Shown: positions 9,527 to 17,663 of the stretch, piece after piece
How positions within the stretch are numbered: the first letter of the stretch is position 1
How the letters are laid out: each line of letters begins with the position of its first letter
Assembly: GCF_000179615.1 (NCBI RefSeq)
Contig: NZ_AEDD01000011.1
Location: forward strand, 219,256 to 283,255
DNA from: Paenibacillus curdlanolyticus YK9
Lineage (GTDB): Bacteria; Bacillota; Bacilli; Paenibacillales; Paenibacillaceae
DNA: 64,000 bases
Direction of reading: 5' to 3'
Notes under the pieces: model-generated
Told to the model about the DNA's origin: nothing
The model's database searches: none
Seen by the model: the letters and a program-made list of their open reading frames with translations, nothing else
Made by a program: the position numbers and the translations under genes

Positions 9527-10233
9527 AGCTGGATCTTTCCTTCATATGGCAGGCGCTGCTCCAATTGCTGACGGCTGTTCCGACTACGATTGCCATCACT
9601 GCTGTATCCATCGTTTGCGGCCTGGTTATCGGCACAGTCGTCGCCTTGATCCGAATTAACAGCGTGCCGGTTCTGAATGCGGCTGCTGTCGCTTACGTCA
9701 CCTTCATTCGCGGCACGCCGATGCTGACTCATCTGCTGCTTGTTTATTTTGGTCTCCCATTTGTCATTGATGCCATATGCACGAATTTCGGCTGGTCGTT
9801 CCGCTCCGTGTCGATTCCGATGATCGGCTTTGCCTATATCGCGTTCTCGATCACAGCAGGCGCTTATTTGTCCGAAGTTGTGCGCTCAGGGCTGCTTGCT
9901 GTCGACAAGGGGCAGATCGAAGCTGCTTATGCGGTCGGTATGACGACGACGCAAGCGATACGCCGAATCGTTTTTCCGCAGGCATTCGCGATTTTGCTGC
10001 CCAATTTGTCGAATGGCACGATCAGCATGCTGCACGGCTCCACGTTGGCGTTCACCGTCTCGGTCGTTGACATTAATGCCAAATCGCAAATTATTGCATC
10101 GTCCAATTGGAAGTTTTTTGAATCGTATATTGCGGCTGCGGTTATCTATTGGGGGCTGACGTTTCTGATCGAACGCATGACTGCAATGGCGGAGAAACGA
10201 ATTCAAACGTATAACCGGGGAGGCGTGGCATGA
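9523..10233 (+). CDS. Amino-acid ABC transporter permease 2
   Basis: A 236-residue partner of the preceding permease, with the same architecture: FIRGTPMLTHLLLVYFG and the EAA loop EAAYAVGMTTTQAIRRIVFPQA. The start is the ATG at 9523, which overlaps the stop of permease 1 (ATGA) and has AGGAGG 8 bases upstream; an in-frame ATG 24 bases earlier is less well placed. The expected third component, a cytoplasmic ATPase, is missing immediately downstream. Only a 22-codon ORF follows, so the importer either borrows an ATPase encoded elsewhere or is defunct. Confidence 0.88.
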   Translation: MKLDLSFIWQALLQLLTAVPTTIAITAVSIVCGLVIGTVVALIRINSVPVLNAAAVAYVTFIRGTPMLTHLLLVYFGLPFVIDAICTNFGWSFRSVSIPMIGFAYIAFSITAGAYLSEVVRSGLLAVDKGQIEAAYAVGMTTTQAIRRIVFPQAFAILLPNLSNGTISMLHGSTLAFTVSVVDINAKSQIIASSNWKFFESYIAAAVIYWGLTFLIERMTAMAEKRIQTYNRGGVA

Positions 10234-10298
10234 AAAGCTCGTCGTCCGTTGCGTATGCGGAAGCATTCGAGGATGGCCGCTGTTCATACGATGCGTAA
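10230..10298 (+). pseudogene. 22-residue ORF at the place of the missing ATPase gene
   Basis: A short ORF (MKSSSSVAYAEAFEDGRCSY plus two residues) starts with an ATGA overlap on permease 2 and a good ribosome binding site (GGGGAGG). In this operon type the ATP-binding subunit would begin here. Nothing resembling its Walker A region is present. It is probably the stub left by a deletion; just after it lie two copies of AGATTTCTTCTATT (about 10299-10335), which could mark the junction. It may instead be a non-functional ORF. Confidence 0.4.
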
Positions 10299-10443
10299 GA
10301 TTTCTTCTATTCGCGAATAGATTTCTTCTATTATTCAAACGGCTGCGGTTCAGGTATGCTTTTGTTAGATAAAGTTTACTAATTTGGTAGGAATTATTGG
10401 TATTTGTAAACAAGCCAAATGGAAGGAAAGCAGGCGGAGGGGC

Positions 10444-10555
10444 ATGGCCATTCTTCTCGTCACGCATGATTTGGGCGTCGTGGCGGAAATGGCTGACGAA
10501 GTGATCGTCATGTACGCGGGGCAGGTCGTGGAGGCGGCGGACGTCGCGTTTACGC
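10444..10555 (+). pseudogene. Oligopeptide ABC transporter ATPase fragment (DppD/OppD-like)
   Basis: About 37 codons encode [20 protein letters not shown] followed by [13 protein letters not shown], the H-loop region typical of dipeptide/oligopeptide transporter ATPases. Walker A, the signature motif and Walker B are all missing, and the frame runs on into unrelated sequence. It is a decayed fragment that abuts a piece of another transporter gene. Confidence 0.75.
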
Positions 10556-10603
10556 TCAAGCTCGCGCTTCATGCGAAGGTCGAAACCTCGTTTAAGCTAG
10601 ATC

Positions 10604-10807
10604 GCGCAAGGCGAGCAAGAAATCGACGAGGCGAAGCGGCATGCGATCTACAATCGCCTGCAAGAGGTGCTGCACGAGGATGTGCCGACGCTGGCCGTCT
10701 ATTCCGAGAAGAGGCTTCAGGTCGTTTCCAAGGATGTTCTCGTTGGCAAACCGCTGAACCTTGGCACGTTCAACAACGTCAGGGAATGGGACATCGCCGC
10801 AAAGTAA
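10604..10807 (+). pseudogene. C-terminal fragment of an oligopeptide-binding protein gene
   Basis: 67 codons, ending in TAA, encode [20 protein letters not shown] followed by [16 protein letters not shown] and [14 protein letters not shown]. This is the typical C-terminus of family 5 extracellular solute-binding proteins (Opp/Dpp/nickel type). An in-frame TAG at 10598-10600 closes it on the left, and no start or N-terminal domain exists. With the ATPase fragment just upstream it is the residue of a degraded peptide transporter operon. Confidence 0.75.
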
Positions 10808-10810
10808 GTT

Positions 10811-10831
10811 ATAAGGGATTCAATCCGTTAT
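10811..10831. promoter_or_regulatory. Candidate operator overlapping the -10 of the AmCP cluster
   Basis: A 21-bp near-perfect palindrome has half-sites ATAAGGGATT and AATCCGTTAT around a central C, with one mismatched pair. It overlaps a TATAAT -10 hexamer at 10829-10834, 40 bases before the lysW-like start. A palindrome on the -10 is the usual position for a repressor site. The regulator is not seen in the window. Confidence 0.5.
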
Positions 10832-10873
10832 AATAAATCATTTTTTTAAATCCCAATTGGAGGTGCAAGGAGA

Positions 10874-11047
10874 ATGGCAGAATTGAGCTGTCTCGTATGC
10901 AAGTCGGACATTGAGGTGGAGGAACAAGCAACAACAGGAGAAATCGTAGAATGCGAATCCTGCGGACAAGAGCATGAAGTACAGGTTGAAGCGAGCCTCG
11001 TCACCATTGCGCTGGCTCCAGAGATTGAAGAAACTTGGGGAGAGTAG
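10874..11047 (+). CDS. lysW: LysW-type amino-group carrier protein (AmCP)
   Basis: A 57-residue acidic protein with the hallmarks of LysW: two zinc-binding CxxC pairs (SCLVCKSD and CESCGQ) in the N-terminal half and a C-terminal EETWGE tail. In known AmCPs the terminal Glu side chain of EDWGE is linked by an isopeptide bond to the alpha-amino group of the substrate, which protects it and presents it to each enzyme of the pathway. The start has AAGGAG about 5 bases upstream. It is the first gene of an operon with LysX-, LysY- and LysZ/LysK-like genes. The presence of transketolase and no homocitrate-pathway genes argues for a secondary-metabolite AmCP rather than lysine synthesis. Confidence 0.9.
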   Translation: MAELSCLVCKSDIEVEEQATTGEIVECESCGQEHEVQVEASLVTIALAPEIEETWGE

Positions 11048-11059
11048 GTGCAGCGATCC

Positions 11060-11953
11060 ATGGAGAACAATAGCGACATCTTGTTGTGCATCACGAAGAT
11101 GAGGGAAGAAGAGCAGCGTATCGTTGATCATCTCGGTCAGCTTGGCATCCGCGTCAAAGTGAATTTGGACTCCATGGAACTGCCTGTCGGGGCCTCAGAC
11201 GCCCCGTCATTCGGGCTGGCGCTCATTCGGTGCCTTTCACAGAAAAACGCGTTGAGCCGTACGCAGCTGCTCGAACTTGCCGGTATCGAAACGTTGAATT
11301 CGGGCAGAGCGATTGCGATTTGCACGAATAAGATTCATCAGGCGATTGTGTTCAACAAGCATGGCATCCCGCAGCCGAGGTATCAAGTCGCCTTCACCCC
11401 TGCGAAGCTGTTCGACGCGCTTTCGGATTTCGGGGACATATGCGTCATCAAACCTGCAACCTCTTCATGGGGGCGGGGAATCGCCAGAATGACGGGGAAG
11501 GAATGCCTGGAAGGCTGGATTGCCGCCAGGGAGTCGGTCGACCCAAGCCATCAATCGTTTCCCGTTCTCGTGCAGGAATATGTGGAAAAAGGCGATTACG
11601 ACATCCGTGTCGTCATCGTCGGCCGCAAGCCGATCGTCGCTTTTCGCCGCGTGTCCGCCGAGAATTGGAAGACGAACACGCATTTGGGCGCGGAGATCGA
11701 GCCGATCGATATTAACGACGAGATCGCCGCGATATGCGCGGATTTGGTCGGTGTATTAGGAGAAGGCATTTACGGCGTGGACTTATTTTTCGATTACAAG
11801 CAGCTGCGATACGTCGTTTGCGAAGTGAATCAGAATCCGGAATTCGCGAAATCGTGGAAGGTGCATGGCGTAGATGTCGCCTATCATATCGCCGAATATG
11901 TGAAGGAGAAGATCGGCCAGAAAAGCAAGGTAAACGTCGGCGTTAATCCTTAG
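11060..11953 (+). CDS. lysX: LysX-like ATP-grasp ligase that loads the amino-group carrier
   Basis: A 297-residue RimK/LysX-family ATP-grasp enzyme. Visible features are the pre-ATP-grasp region (DILLCITKM...HLGQLGIRVKVNLDS), the ATP-binding segment CVIKPATSSWGRGIARMTG, the lid VLVQEYVEKGDYDIRVVIVG and the metal site YVVCEVNQNPEFAKSW. LysX couples the substrate (glutamate or alpha-aminoadipate) to the C-terminal Glu of LysW using ATP. It lies 12 bases after lysW (a GTG at 11048 directly after the lysW stop is an alternative start). Pathway logic suggests glutamate as the substrate, but the selectivity motif was not resolved. Confidence 0.87.
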   Translation: MENNSDILLCITKMREEEQRIVDHLGQLGIRVKVNLDSMELPVGASDAPSFGLALIRCLSQKNALSRTQLLELAGIETLNSGRAIAICTNKIHQAIVFNKHGIPQPRYQVAFTPAKLFDALSDFGDICVIKPATSSWGRGIARMTGKECLEGWIAARESVDPSHQSFPVLVQEYVEKGDYDIRVVIVGRKPIVAFRRVSAENWKTNTHLGAEIEPIDINDEIAAICADLVGVLGEGIYGVDLFFDYKQLRYVVCEVNQNPEFAKSWKVHGVDVAYHIAEYVKEKIGQKSKVNVGVNP

Positions 11954-11977
11954 TATGCGGGGAGGAATAATTAAAGA

Positions 11978-12643
11978 ATGAGCGATACATTAACGAAACC
12001 GGCAGCGCCGGCGATTGAGAAGGAACATTATTTTTCCTTATCCTTCGTATTGTCGAGAGTGCTGAATTCAGGCGTCATTATGAGTATCGAGAAAAACGAC
12101 CACGAATTAAAAGGGCTGGAGAAGGCAATCGCGAAACTCACGAATACCCGATACGTTTCTTTGTTTAACAGCTTCACAGGTGCGGTTCACGGGGCATTGT
12201 GGGGACAGGACATCGTCTACGGCTCGACGGCGCGCATCGACAATGCGAGCGAGCAAGAGCGGAAATTCGCGAACTGGCTGGGCATCCAGCTCGTAACGAA
12301 TCCCCAAACGGAAGCCGCTTATTCCGCGATAGCGGTAGACGGGCAAAACCTCCATCGGCTGGACCAAGCGGTACGGGACTCCGCCGGGCAGTCCCCCGTA
12401 TTCGTCCTCGATTTCACGGGACTGGGCTTCGGCCCGGTCGCCGCGATCGCCTCGAACGACGAGCTGATCTGGAAGAAAGCGGAGCGGCTCAAAATATTCG
12501 GCGCCTTCGACCTGCAGACGATGTGGACGCAGGAGGAGAGCTCGCCGGAGCTCCAGCCAGCCGCTCAATTCAACTACAGGCTTAGCCCGCTCGTGGCGGC
12601 CTGCGTCAAGATATCGTTGTTAAGGAGGAAGCAATCCTCATGA
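11978..12643 (+). CDS. Degenerate DegT/DnrJ-like protein lacking the PLP lysine
   Basis: A 221-residue protein that aligns piecewise with DegT/DnrJ/EryC1 aminotransferases. ELKGLEKAIAKLTNTRYVSL and FNSFTGAVHGALWG match the region of the cofactor-phosphate loop. LDFTGLGFGPVAAIASNDEL matches the segment that normally holds the catalytic Lys, which is absent here. AQFNYRLSPLVAACVKISLL matches the NYRMSELQAA dimer helix. The PLP-contacting Asp segment and the C-terminal small domain are missing, so it should not catalyse transamination. It is not random decay: the frame is intact, a good site (GGGGAGGAA) precedes it, and its stop overlaps the start of the full aminotransferase (ATGA). A non-catalytic partner subunit is the simplest reading. 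Confidence 0.65.
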   Translation: MSDTLTKPAAPAIEKEHYFSLSFVLSRVLNSGVIMSIEKNDHELKGLEKAIAKLTNTRYVSLFNSFTGAVHGALWGQDIVYGSTARIDNASEQERKFANWLGIQLVTNPQTEAAYSAIAVDGQNLHRLDQAVRDSAGQSPVFVLDFTGLGFGPVAAIASNDELIWKKAERLKIFGAFDLQTMWTQEESSPELQPAAQFNYRLSPLVAACVKISLLRRKQSS

Positions 12644-13962
12644 AAACCGATTTTATTCGCAAACCGCTGCAGCTGCCTGACGAGGAGTGGATCAAATCTC
12701 CGCTTGCACTCGACGGGGGACCCTCGATTATTCCTGAAGACGTTCGCAAAACGAACTTCCCCATTATTACGAAAGAAGACGTCATTCAATTGTTCGTCTC
12801 GATCCAGCAGGACGGCGAAAGCGTCGTCGAGGAGTTTAAGGAAGCTTATCGCAATTATGTAGGCGCGAATTACGCGATTGCAACGTCAAGCGGCACGTCG
12901 AGCCTGCATCTTGCGCTCGTCGGAGTAGGCGTGCAGCCCGGCGACGAGGTCATCGTGCCTGCGTTCACGTTTATCGCGACCGCGCAGGCGGTCGTTGCCG
13001 CCAAAGCGATCCCGATTTTCGTCGATATCGATCCCGTCACCTATTGCCTGGATGCCACGAAGGTGGAGGAAGCGATTACGCATAAAACCAAAGCGATCAT
13101 GCCGGTTCACGTGCACGGCTTGCCAGCCGACTTGTCTGCGCTGCGCCAGCTGGCAGACAAGCATGGTCTACGGCTGGTCGAAGACGCTTCGCATGCCCAT
13201 TCCGCATCGATTGACGGGCAAGTGGCAGGGTCGATCGGAGACAGCGCGGGACAGAGCCTGATGGCCGACAAAAACTTCCCTGTTGGGGGCGAAGGCGGCA
13301 TCGCGTTTTTCCGGGAAAAAGAGGATTATGAGCGCGCACTCGCATTTTTGGATGCGTCGGGCATCGATTATCGCATGTCGTGGATCGCTGCGGCTTTCGG
13401 CCTCAGCCAGCTTGATCGGCTGCCTTATTACGACGCGATTCGTGCGAGAAACGCGGCCTATTTGACCGATGCGCTCAAGGAGACGAAGCTGTTCAGCGGG
13501 CCTTTCGTTCCCGAAGGGTACAAGCATAGCTACAATATGTACCGGGTTAAGCTGCATCCTGAACGTCTGGGGCTTGGGGATCTGGACGATTACCGGGTGA
13601 AGCATGCGGTCGAGCAGCTGATTCATGCCGAAGGCGTCTTTGCAAGGGAATGGCAGAACGTGCCGATCCCCGGCCATCTTCCGTTCAAGAACAGGAGGGG
13701 CTTCGGCAACGGCTACCCGTTCTCGTTATCGGATCGCGAGGATTTCGGCTACGATTTGAACCGATTCCCTGTAACGCTGAACATGCTGCGCAGCACACTC
13801 ACGATCTGCAGAGAGCTCCGAACGCCGATCGAGTACGAACGCATTCAGGCTTACGCCTTGGCATTCAAGAAAGTCGATGCGAACCCGCATAAGATACGCG
13901 AGCTTGTTGAACAAGGCGGCGATGTGAAGATCGTGTACGAAAGAGACGCGCGGCTAGGATGA
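12640..13962 (+). CDS. DegT/DnrJ/EryC1-family PLP aminotransferase
   Basis: A 440-residue fold-type I aminotransferase. NYAIATSSGTSSLHLALVGV (phosphate loop), PGDEVIVPAFTFIATAQAV, the PLP-contacting Asp in RLVEDASHAHS (about residue 181), and the Schiff-base Lys in MADKNFPVGGEGG (about residue 211) are all present, followed by the YRMSWIAAAFGLSQLDR helix. In AmCP secondary metabolism a DegT-type enzyme is expected to aminate the ketone made by transketolase while the chain is still on the carrier; that is the likely job here. It is translationally coupled to the degenerate paralogue before it and to the reductase gene after it (4-base overlaps). Confidence 0.85.
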   Translation: MKTDFIRKPLQLPDEEWIKSPLALDGGPSIIPEDVRKTNFPIITKEDVIQLFVSIQQDGESVVEEFKEAYRNYVGANYAIATSSGTSSLHLALVGVGVQPGDEVIVPAFTFIATAQAVVAAKAIPIFVDIDPVTYCLDATKVEEAITHKTKAIMPVHVHGLPADLSALRQLADKHGLRLVEDASHAHSASIDGQVAGSIGDSAGQSLMADKNFPVGGEGGIAFFREKEDYERALAFLDASGIDYRMSWIAAAFGLSQLDRLPYYDAIRARNAAYLTDALKETKLFSGPFVPEGYKHSYNMYRVKLHPERLGLGDLDDYRVKHAVEQLIHAEGVFAREWQNVPIPGHLPFKNRRGFGNGYPFSLSDREDFGYDLNRFPVTLNMLRSTLTICRELRTPIEYERIQAYALAFKKVDANPHKIRELVEQGGDVKIVYERDARLG

Positions 13963-15008
13963 GCGGCGAGTCGCGATTGAAGCGGGTAGCCATTCTCGGC
14001 GGCAGCGGGTTCACTGGCGCCGAGCTGTACAGGCTGCTTCGGAAGCATCCCGGATTCGACGTAACGTTTATTTCCTCCGAGTCGAATGCCGGGCTTCCGG
14101 TCGACAAGTATTATGCCGCATCGGTCCATAAGAAGAAGATTAGCTCGCTTAAGTTCAGCCGCGCCTCCGAGCTGGAGGGGCATTATGACGCCGTATTCTC
14201 ATGCTTGCCTACTGGCGAATTGCCGAAGCTTATCGCGAAGGTTACCGAGCATGCGGACTATGTGTTTAATGTGAGCGGCGATTATCGCATCTCCGACACC
14301 GCACTCTTGCAGCGGCATTATCCGGAGACGCTGAAGCATGCGTTTGAAGGCGGGTGGCATTATTTTGTGCCCGAATTCAGTGAAATCGACCGAACGAAGA
14401 AGGTTATTAATTTGCCGGGATGTATGGCGGTGGCGACGCTTTATACGTTATTTCCGCTAGTGGCGCATGACTTGATCGAGGAGCGTGTCGTGACGGATGC
14501 CAAGACGGGTTCGAGCGGAGGCGGCAAGTCGACGAGCGAGCATCATGCCGAGCGCACGAGTAACTTCAGAGCGTTCAAAGTGCACGGCCATCGGCATAAG
14601 CCGGAAATCGAACAGGCGTTGTTTGACCCGTTCGGCCGTACGGTCGATCTGCAATTTTCGGTATATAGCCTTGATTTGCCGAGGGGGATTATGGCGACCT
14701 CCTATGCTTTGCTCAAGGAAGGCGTTACCGCCGTTGATGTGAGAAAAGCGTTTTACAGCACCTATGCTGATAAACCGTTTGTCCATTACCTCTCGGCTGG
14801 CAACGGAACTCCCATGATCAAGACGGTGAACGGCACGAATTTTGCAGAGGTCGGGGCATATGTGGAAGGTCGAAATTGCGTTTCCTTGGCGACGATCGAT
14901 AACCTGCTCAAGGGAGCGGCGGGGCAAGCCGTTCAGGCGGCCAATCTGTATTTTGGGTTCCCGGAGGAAGAAGGATTGCCCCAAGAAGGCGAAGGAGCGT
15001 GGCCATAA
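13959..15008 (+). CDS. lysY: ArgC/LysY-like N-acyl-gamma-glutamyl-phosphate reductase acting on the carrier
   Basis: A 349-residue NADPH-dependent reductase of the ArgC/LysY family. It has the Rossmann motif AILGGSGFTGAELYRLL, the catalytic Cys in INLPGCMAVATLY, the active-site His in HGHRHKPEIEQ, and the family segment SSGGGKSTSEHHAERT. It should reduce the carrier-bound acyl phosphate made by LysZ to the semialdehyde. The ATG overlaps the upstream stop (ATGA), and its own stop overlaps the next start (TAATG). In lysine or arginine synthesis an aminotransferase would act next; here transketolase subunits are encoded instead. Confidence 0.87.
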   Translation: MSGESRLKRVAILGGSGFTGAELYRLLRKHPGFDVTFISSESNAGLPVDKYYAASVHKKKISSLKFSRASELEGHYDAVFSCLPTGELPKLIAKVTEHADYVFNVSGDYRISDTALLQRHYPETLKHAFEGGWHYFVPEFSEIDRTKKVINLPGCMAVATLYTLFPLVAHDLIEERVVTDAKTGSSGGGKSTSEHHAERTSNFRAFKVHGHRHKPEIEQALFDPFGRTVDLQFSVYSLDLPRGIMATSYALLKEGVTAVDVRKAFYSTYADKPFVHYLSAGNGTPMIKTVNGTNFAEVGAYVEGRNCVSLATIDNLLKGAAGQAVQAANLYFGFPEEEGLPQEGEGAWP

Positions 15009-16915
15009 TGAGCAGCGGCAGCCTATATGTCATCAAGCTTGGCAGCAGCACCATCGTGAATCATCCCCGCATTTTCGAGGAGATTGCCCGCATCTCGCGC
15101 AGAGGGAACCAAGTGCTGCTGGTTGCCGGCGGAGCGGAGGCAATACGCCAGAAGTATGAAGCGCTATCGCGGCCGATGCCGTTCTTGACGCTGCCGTCCG
15201 GCGATGACGTGCGCTATTGCTCCCCGGAGGAGATGCCTTATATTCGAGACGCTTACCATGCATACATTTTGGCTCCGATCCGGGAGCAGCTGAAAGCGCA
15301 AGGGCTAAGCGTATTCGCGCAGTTAGGCGGCGACAACGGTCTTGTGCGCGGGCGAAAGGCGAAGCCGATCAAAGCGATCCAAGGCCAGAAAACCGTCATC
15401 GTAAGGGATTCGTTATTCGGCCAATACACGGGCAGCCACACGGAATTCCTCCATGCCGCTCTATCGGCTTTCGATGTCGTATGCTTGTCGCCTCCCATCT
15501 GGGATTCCGAGATCGACTCTTACATCAATATCGATGCGGACGTTCTTGCCGCCGAGCTTGCTGTCGAGCTCGAAGCGCATCATCTTCGTTTCGTGACCGG
15601 CACGGCGGGCTTGCTGCAGGATGTCGGAGATGCGGGCTCGACGATTCCGGATGTGTACGAGGACGAGGAGCTGGCATCCGTCCAAGGGCGAATGAAGCAG
15701 AAAGTAAGGGCGGCTCGTCTGGCGGTTAGCCGGGGAGTTTGCGATGTCAATATTTCCGGTCCTCACTCGGTGGAGGAAGGAGGCCGGACATGGTTCTGGC
15801 AAGGCGAACGCGGGGCACCCAGCTTCGAACTGCTGAACAAAACAATCCGAATTCCGTCCGTTTCCGAAGACGAGCATGAGCTGGCTCGGTTTCTGCTTGA
15901 AGAAGTGCAAGACCCGTCGATAACGGGACAGATCGACGAGGTAGGCAATATCGTGTTCCGCAAGGGCAATGGTCCCCATACGCTCCTGCTTCTCGGTCAT
16001 ATCGACACGGTGCCGCATGTGTGGCCTGTTCGAGCCGACGCAGACGGGGTGACCGGAAGAGGCGTCGTGGACGCCAAAGGCAGCTTCGTCAACTTCGTCC
16101 ATACGCTGCTGGAAGCAGAGGTGCCCGAGAATGGCTCGCTGCTAGTGATTGGCGCTGTGGAAGAGGAAATTTCGTCTTCGAAAGGCGCTTTTTACATTCG
16201 GGACCATTACCGGGCGGACGCAGTCGTCATCGGCGAACCGAGCGGCGAAGATAGCTTGACGTTAGGATATTACGGACTGTTCAAGCTGCGGATTTCCATT
16301 CGGAGAGCGCAGGAGCATACGGCGGCGAAGGATAGCGTGAGCGCCATCGATGAGCTGTATCAGGTTGCAGCTCATATTCGCGGCATCGTTCAGGAGCTCG
16401 ATCAGCAGAGCTTGTCCTCCTTGATCGATATCGAGCATCTGAACGAGCGTGGTTTTATTACGGCAACCGCGATCCTGAATTTCAGAATATCGCCGGAAGC
16501 GGGCAACGACTATAGGGACAAGGTCGAGCTGTCCTTCGGGGAAGGGGTGACGGTCGAGGTGCTTCGCTCGACGCCGGGCTTTGCCAATTCGCGTTCGGAT
16601 ACGCTGGTGAAATCGTTCGTGCGAAGCTTCGCCAAGCATGGAAAGTCGATTCGCTATTTGAAGAAGCGGGGAACGAGCGATATGAACACGCTGGCGACGA
16701 CGTGGACTTCCGTTCCGATGGTGGCATACGGGCCGGGCGATTCTAGCCTGGACCATACGAACGACGAATATTTGCGCTATGAGGAAGTCGAATCTTCGCG
16801 AGCCATTCTGAGAGAGGCGGTTAATGAATGGTTCCGGTTAAACGGAGGATTACATGGAGCAATCGATATCGGCATACAAGGTACAGGAGCTTCCGCCCCC
16901 GTCGTTAGCCGATAG
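15008..16915 (+). CDS. Fused LysZ-like amino-acid kinase and LysK-like M20 carrier hydrolase
   Basis: A 635-residue two-domain protein. Residues of about 5-265 are an amino-acid kinase (YVIKLGSSTIVNHPRIFEEI, VLLVAGGAEAIRQKY, SYINIDADVLAAELAVEL, ARLAVSRGVCDVNISG) like LysZ/ArgB, which phosphorylates the carrier-bound acid. Residues of about 275-630 are an M20 metallopeptidase like LysK: GHIDTVP, GRGVVDAKG, GAVEEEISSSKGA, VIGEPSGE and SLDHTNDEYL supply the metal ligands and the catalytic Glu. LysK-type enzymes cut the isopeptide bond and release the product. These are normally separate proteins for an early and a final step; joining them in one chain is unusual. The start is the ATG overlapping the previous stop. 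The 3' end overlaps the transketolase gene by 62 bases. Confidence 0.85.
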   Translation: MSSGSLYVIKLGSSTIVNHPRIFEEIARISRRGNQVLLVAGGAEAIRQKYEALSRPMPFLTLPSGDDVRYCSPEEMPYIRDAYHAYILAPIREQLKAQGLSVFAQLGGDNGLVRGRKAKPIKAIQGQKTVIVRDSLFGQYTGSHTEFLHAALSAFDVVCLSPPIWDSEIDSYINIDADVLAAELAVELEAHHLRFVTGTAGLLQDVGDAGSTIPDVYEDEELASVQGRMKQKVRAARLAVSRGVCDVNISGPHSVEEGGRTWFWQGERGAPSFELLNKTIRIPSVSEDEHELARFLLEEVQDPSITGQIDEVGNIVFRKGNGPHTLLLLGHIDTVPHVWPVRADADGVTGRGVVDAKGSFVNFVHTLLEAEVPENGSLLVIGAVEEEISSSKGAFYIRDHYRADAVVIGEPSGEDSLTLGYYGLFKLRISIRRAQEHTAAKDSVSAIDELYQVAAHIRGIVQELDQQSLSSLIDIEHLNERGFITATAILNFRISPEAGNDYRDKVELSFGEGVTVEVLRSTPGFANSRSDTLVKSFVRSFAKHGKSIRYLKKRGTSDMNTLATTWTSVPMVAYGPGDSSLDHTNDEYLRYEEVESSRAILREAVNEWFRLNGGLHGAIDIGIQGTGASAPVVSR

Positions 16916-17663
16916 GGCAAAAGAAGCTAGAAAGCTGATCATCGACATGGCGGCCACCCCAACCGGCTGCCACATCGGGGGCAGCTTATCGGTTATCGAC
17001 CTGTTGATCGCCGCTTATGCGAAGTATGGGCATGACACGCATTCCTCGATCATTTTGAGTAAAGGACATGCGGCGGCGGGCTTGTATGCGGCTTTATACG
17101 TATACGGAATCTTGCCCTCTAATCCGGCGGAAAGCTATGGGAAGCAAGGCTCGCTTTATACAGGGCACCCGAACCACAAGCTTCCCGGCATCCCTTTTGC
17201 AACCGGCAGCTTGGGCCATGGCGTCGCCTATGCGGCGGGTTGGGCTTTAGCGCAAAAGCTGCGAGGCACGGAAGGCCTCGGCATCGCGATCGGAGGAGAC
17301 GGGGAGCTGCAGGAAGGGCTCATTTGGGAGACGGCTCAAATCGTGCAAGCCCAGTCGCTGTCGAACTTCATCTATATCGTGGACTGCAATGGCGGTCAAA
17401 ATGATGGCTATGTCGATGACATTTCGCCAATCCGCAACCTAAAGGAGCGGTTCGAGGCATTCGGGTTCGCTGTCCGGGAAATCGACGGTCACCAGCATGA
17501 CGCTATATTCGATGCGATAACGCCGGATGGCGAGAAGCCGATCGCCATTCTTGCTCGAACGATCAAAGGCAAGGGCGTTGCCGCATTAGAGGGCAATCCG
17601 GATGCCCATTACGCTAAAATTCCGGCCAATCTGGCGAAAAGATGGAAGGTGAGCCTATCATGA
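16854..17663 (+). CDS. Transketolase, N-terminal (ThDP-binding) subunit
   Basis: A 269-residue N-terminal-type transketolase subunit. AATPTGCHIGGSLSVIDLLI, SSIILSKGHAAAGLYAALY, TGHPNHKLPGIPFATGSLGH and the ThDP/Mg segment IGGDGELQEGLIWETAQ with VDCNGGQNDG match the family. The start is fixed by GGAGG 5 bases before the ATG, although it lies 62 bases inside the preceding gene. In primary metabolism transketolase moves ketol groups between sugars. In AmCP secondary pathways a split transketolase adds a two-carbon unit to the carrier-bound semialdehyde, which lengthens the chain and installs keto and hydroxy groups; context supports that role here. Confidence 0.9.
   Translation: MEQSISAYKVQELPPPSLADRAKEARKLIIDMAATPTGCHIGGSLSVIDLLIAAYAKYGHDTHSSIILSKGHAAAGLYAALYVYGILPSNPAESYGKQGSLYTGHPNHKLPGIPFATGSLGHGVAYAAGWALAQKLRGTEGLGIAIGGDGELQEGLIWETAQIVQAQSLSNFIYIVDCNGGQNDGYVDDISPIRNLKERFEAFGFAVREIDGHQHDAIFDAITPDGEKPIAILARTIKGKGVAALEGNPDAHYAKIPANLAKRWKVSLS

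Noticed and set aside
10384..10833. 149-codon ORF as an intact gene
   Set aside because: Only its first part matches an ABC ATPase, and the second part is an out-of-frame reading of a binding-protein C-terminus; it is a composite of two fragments.
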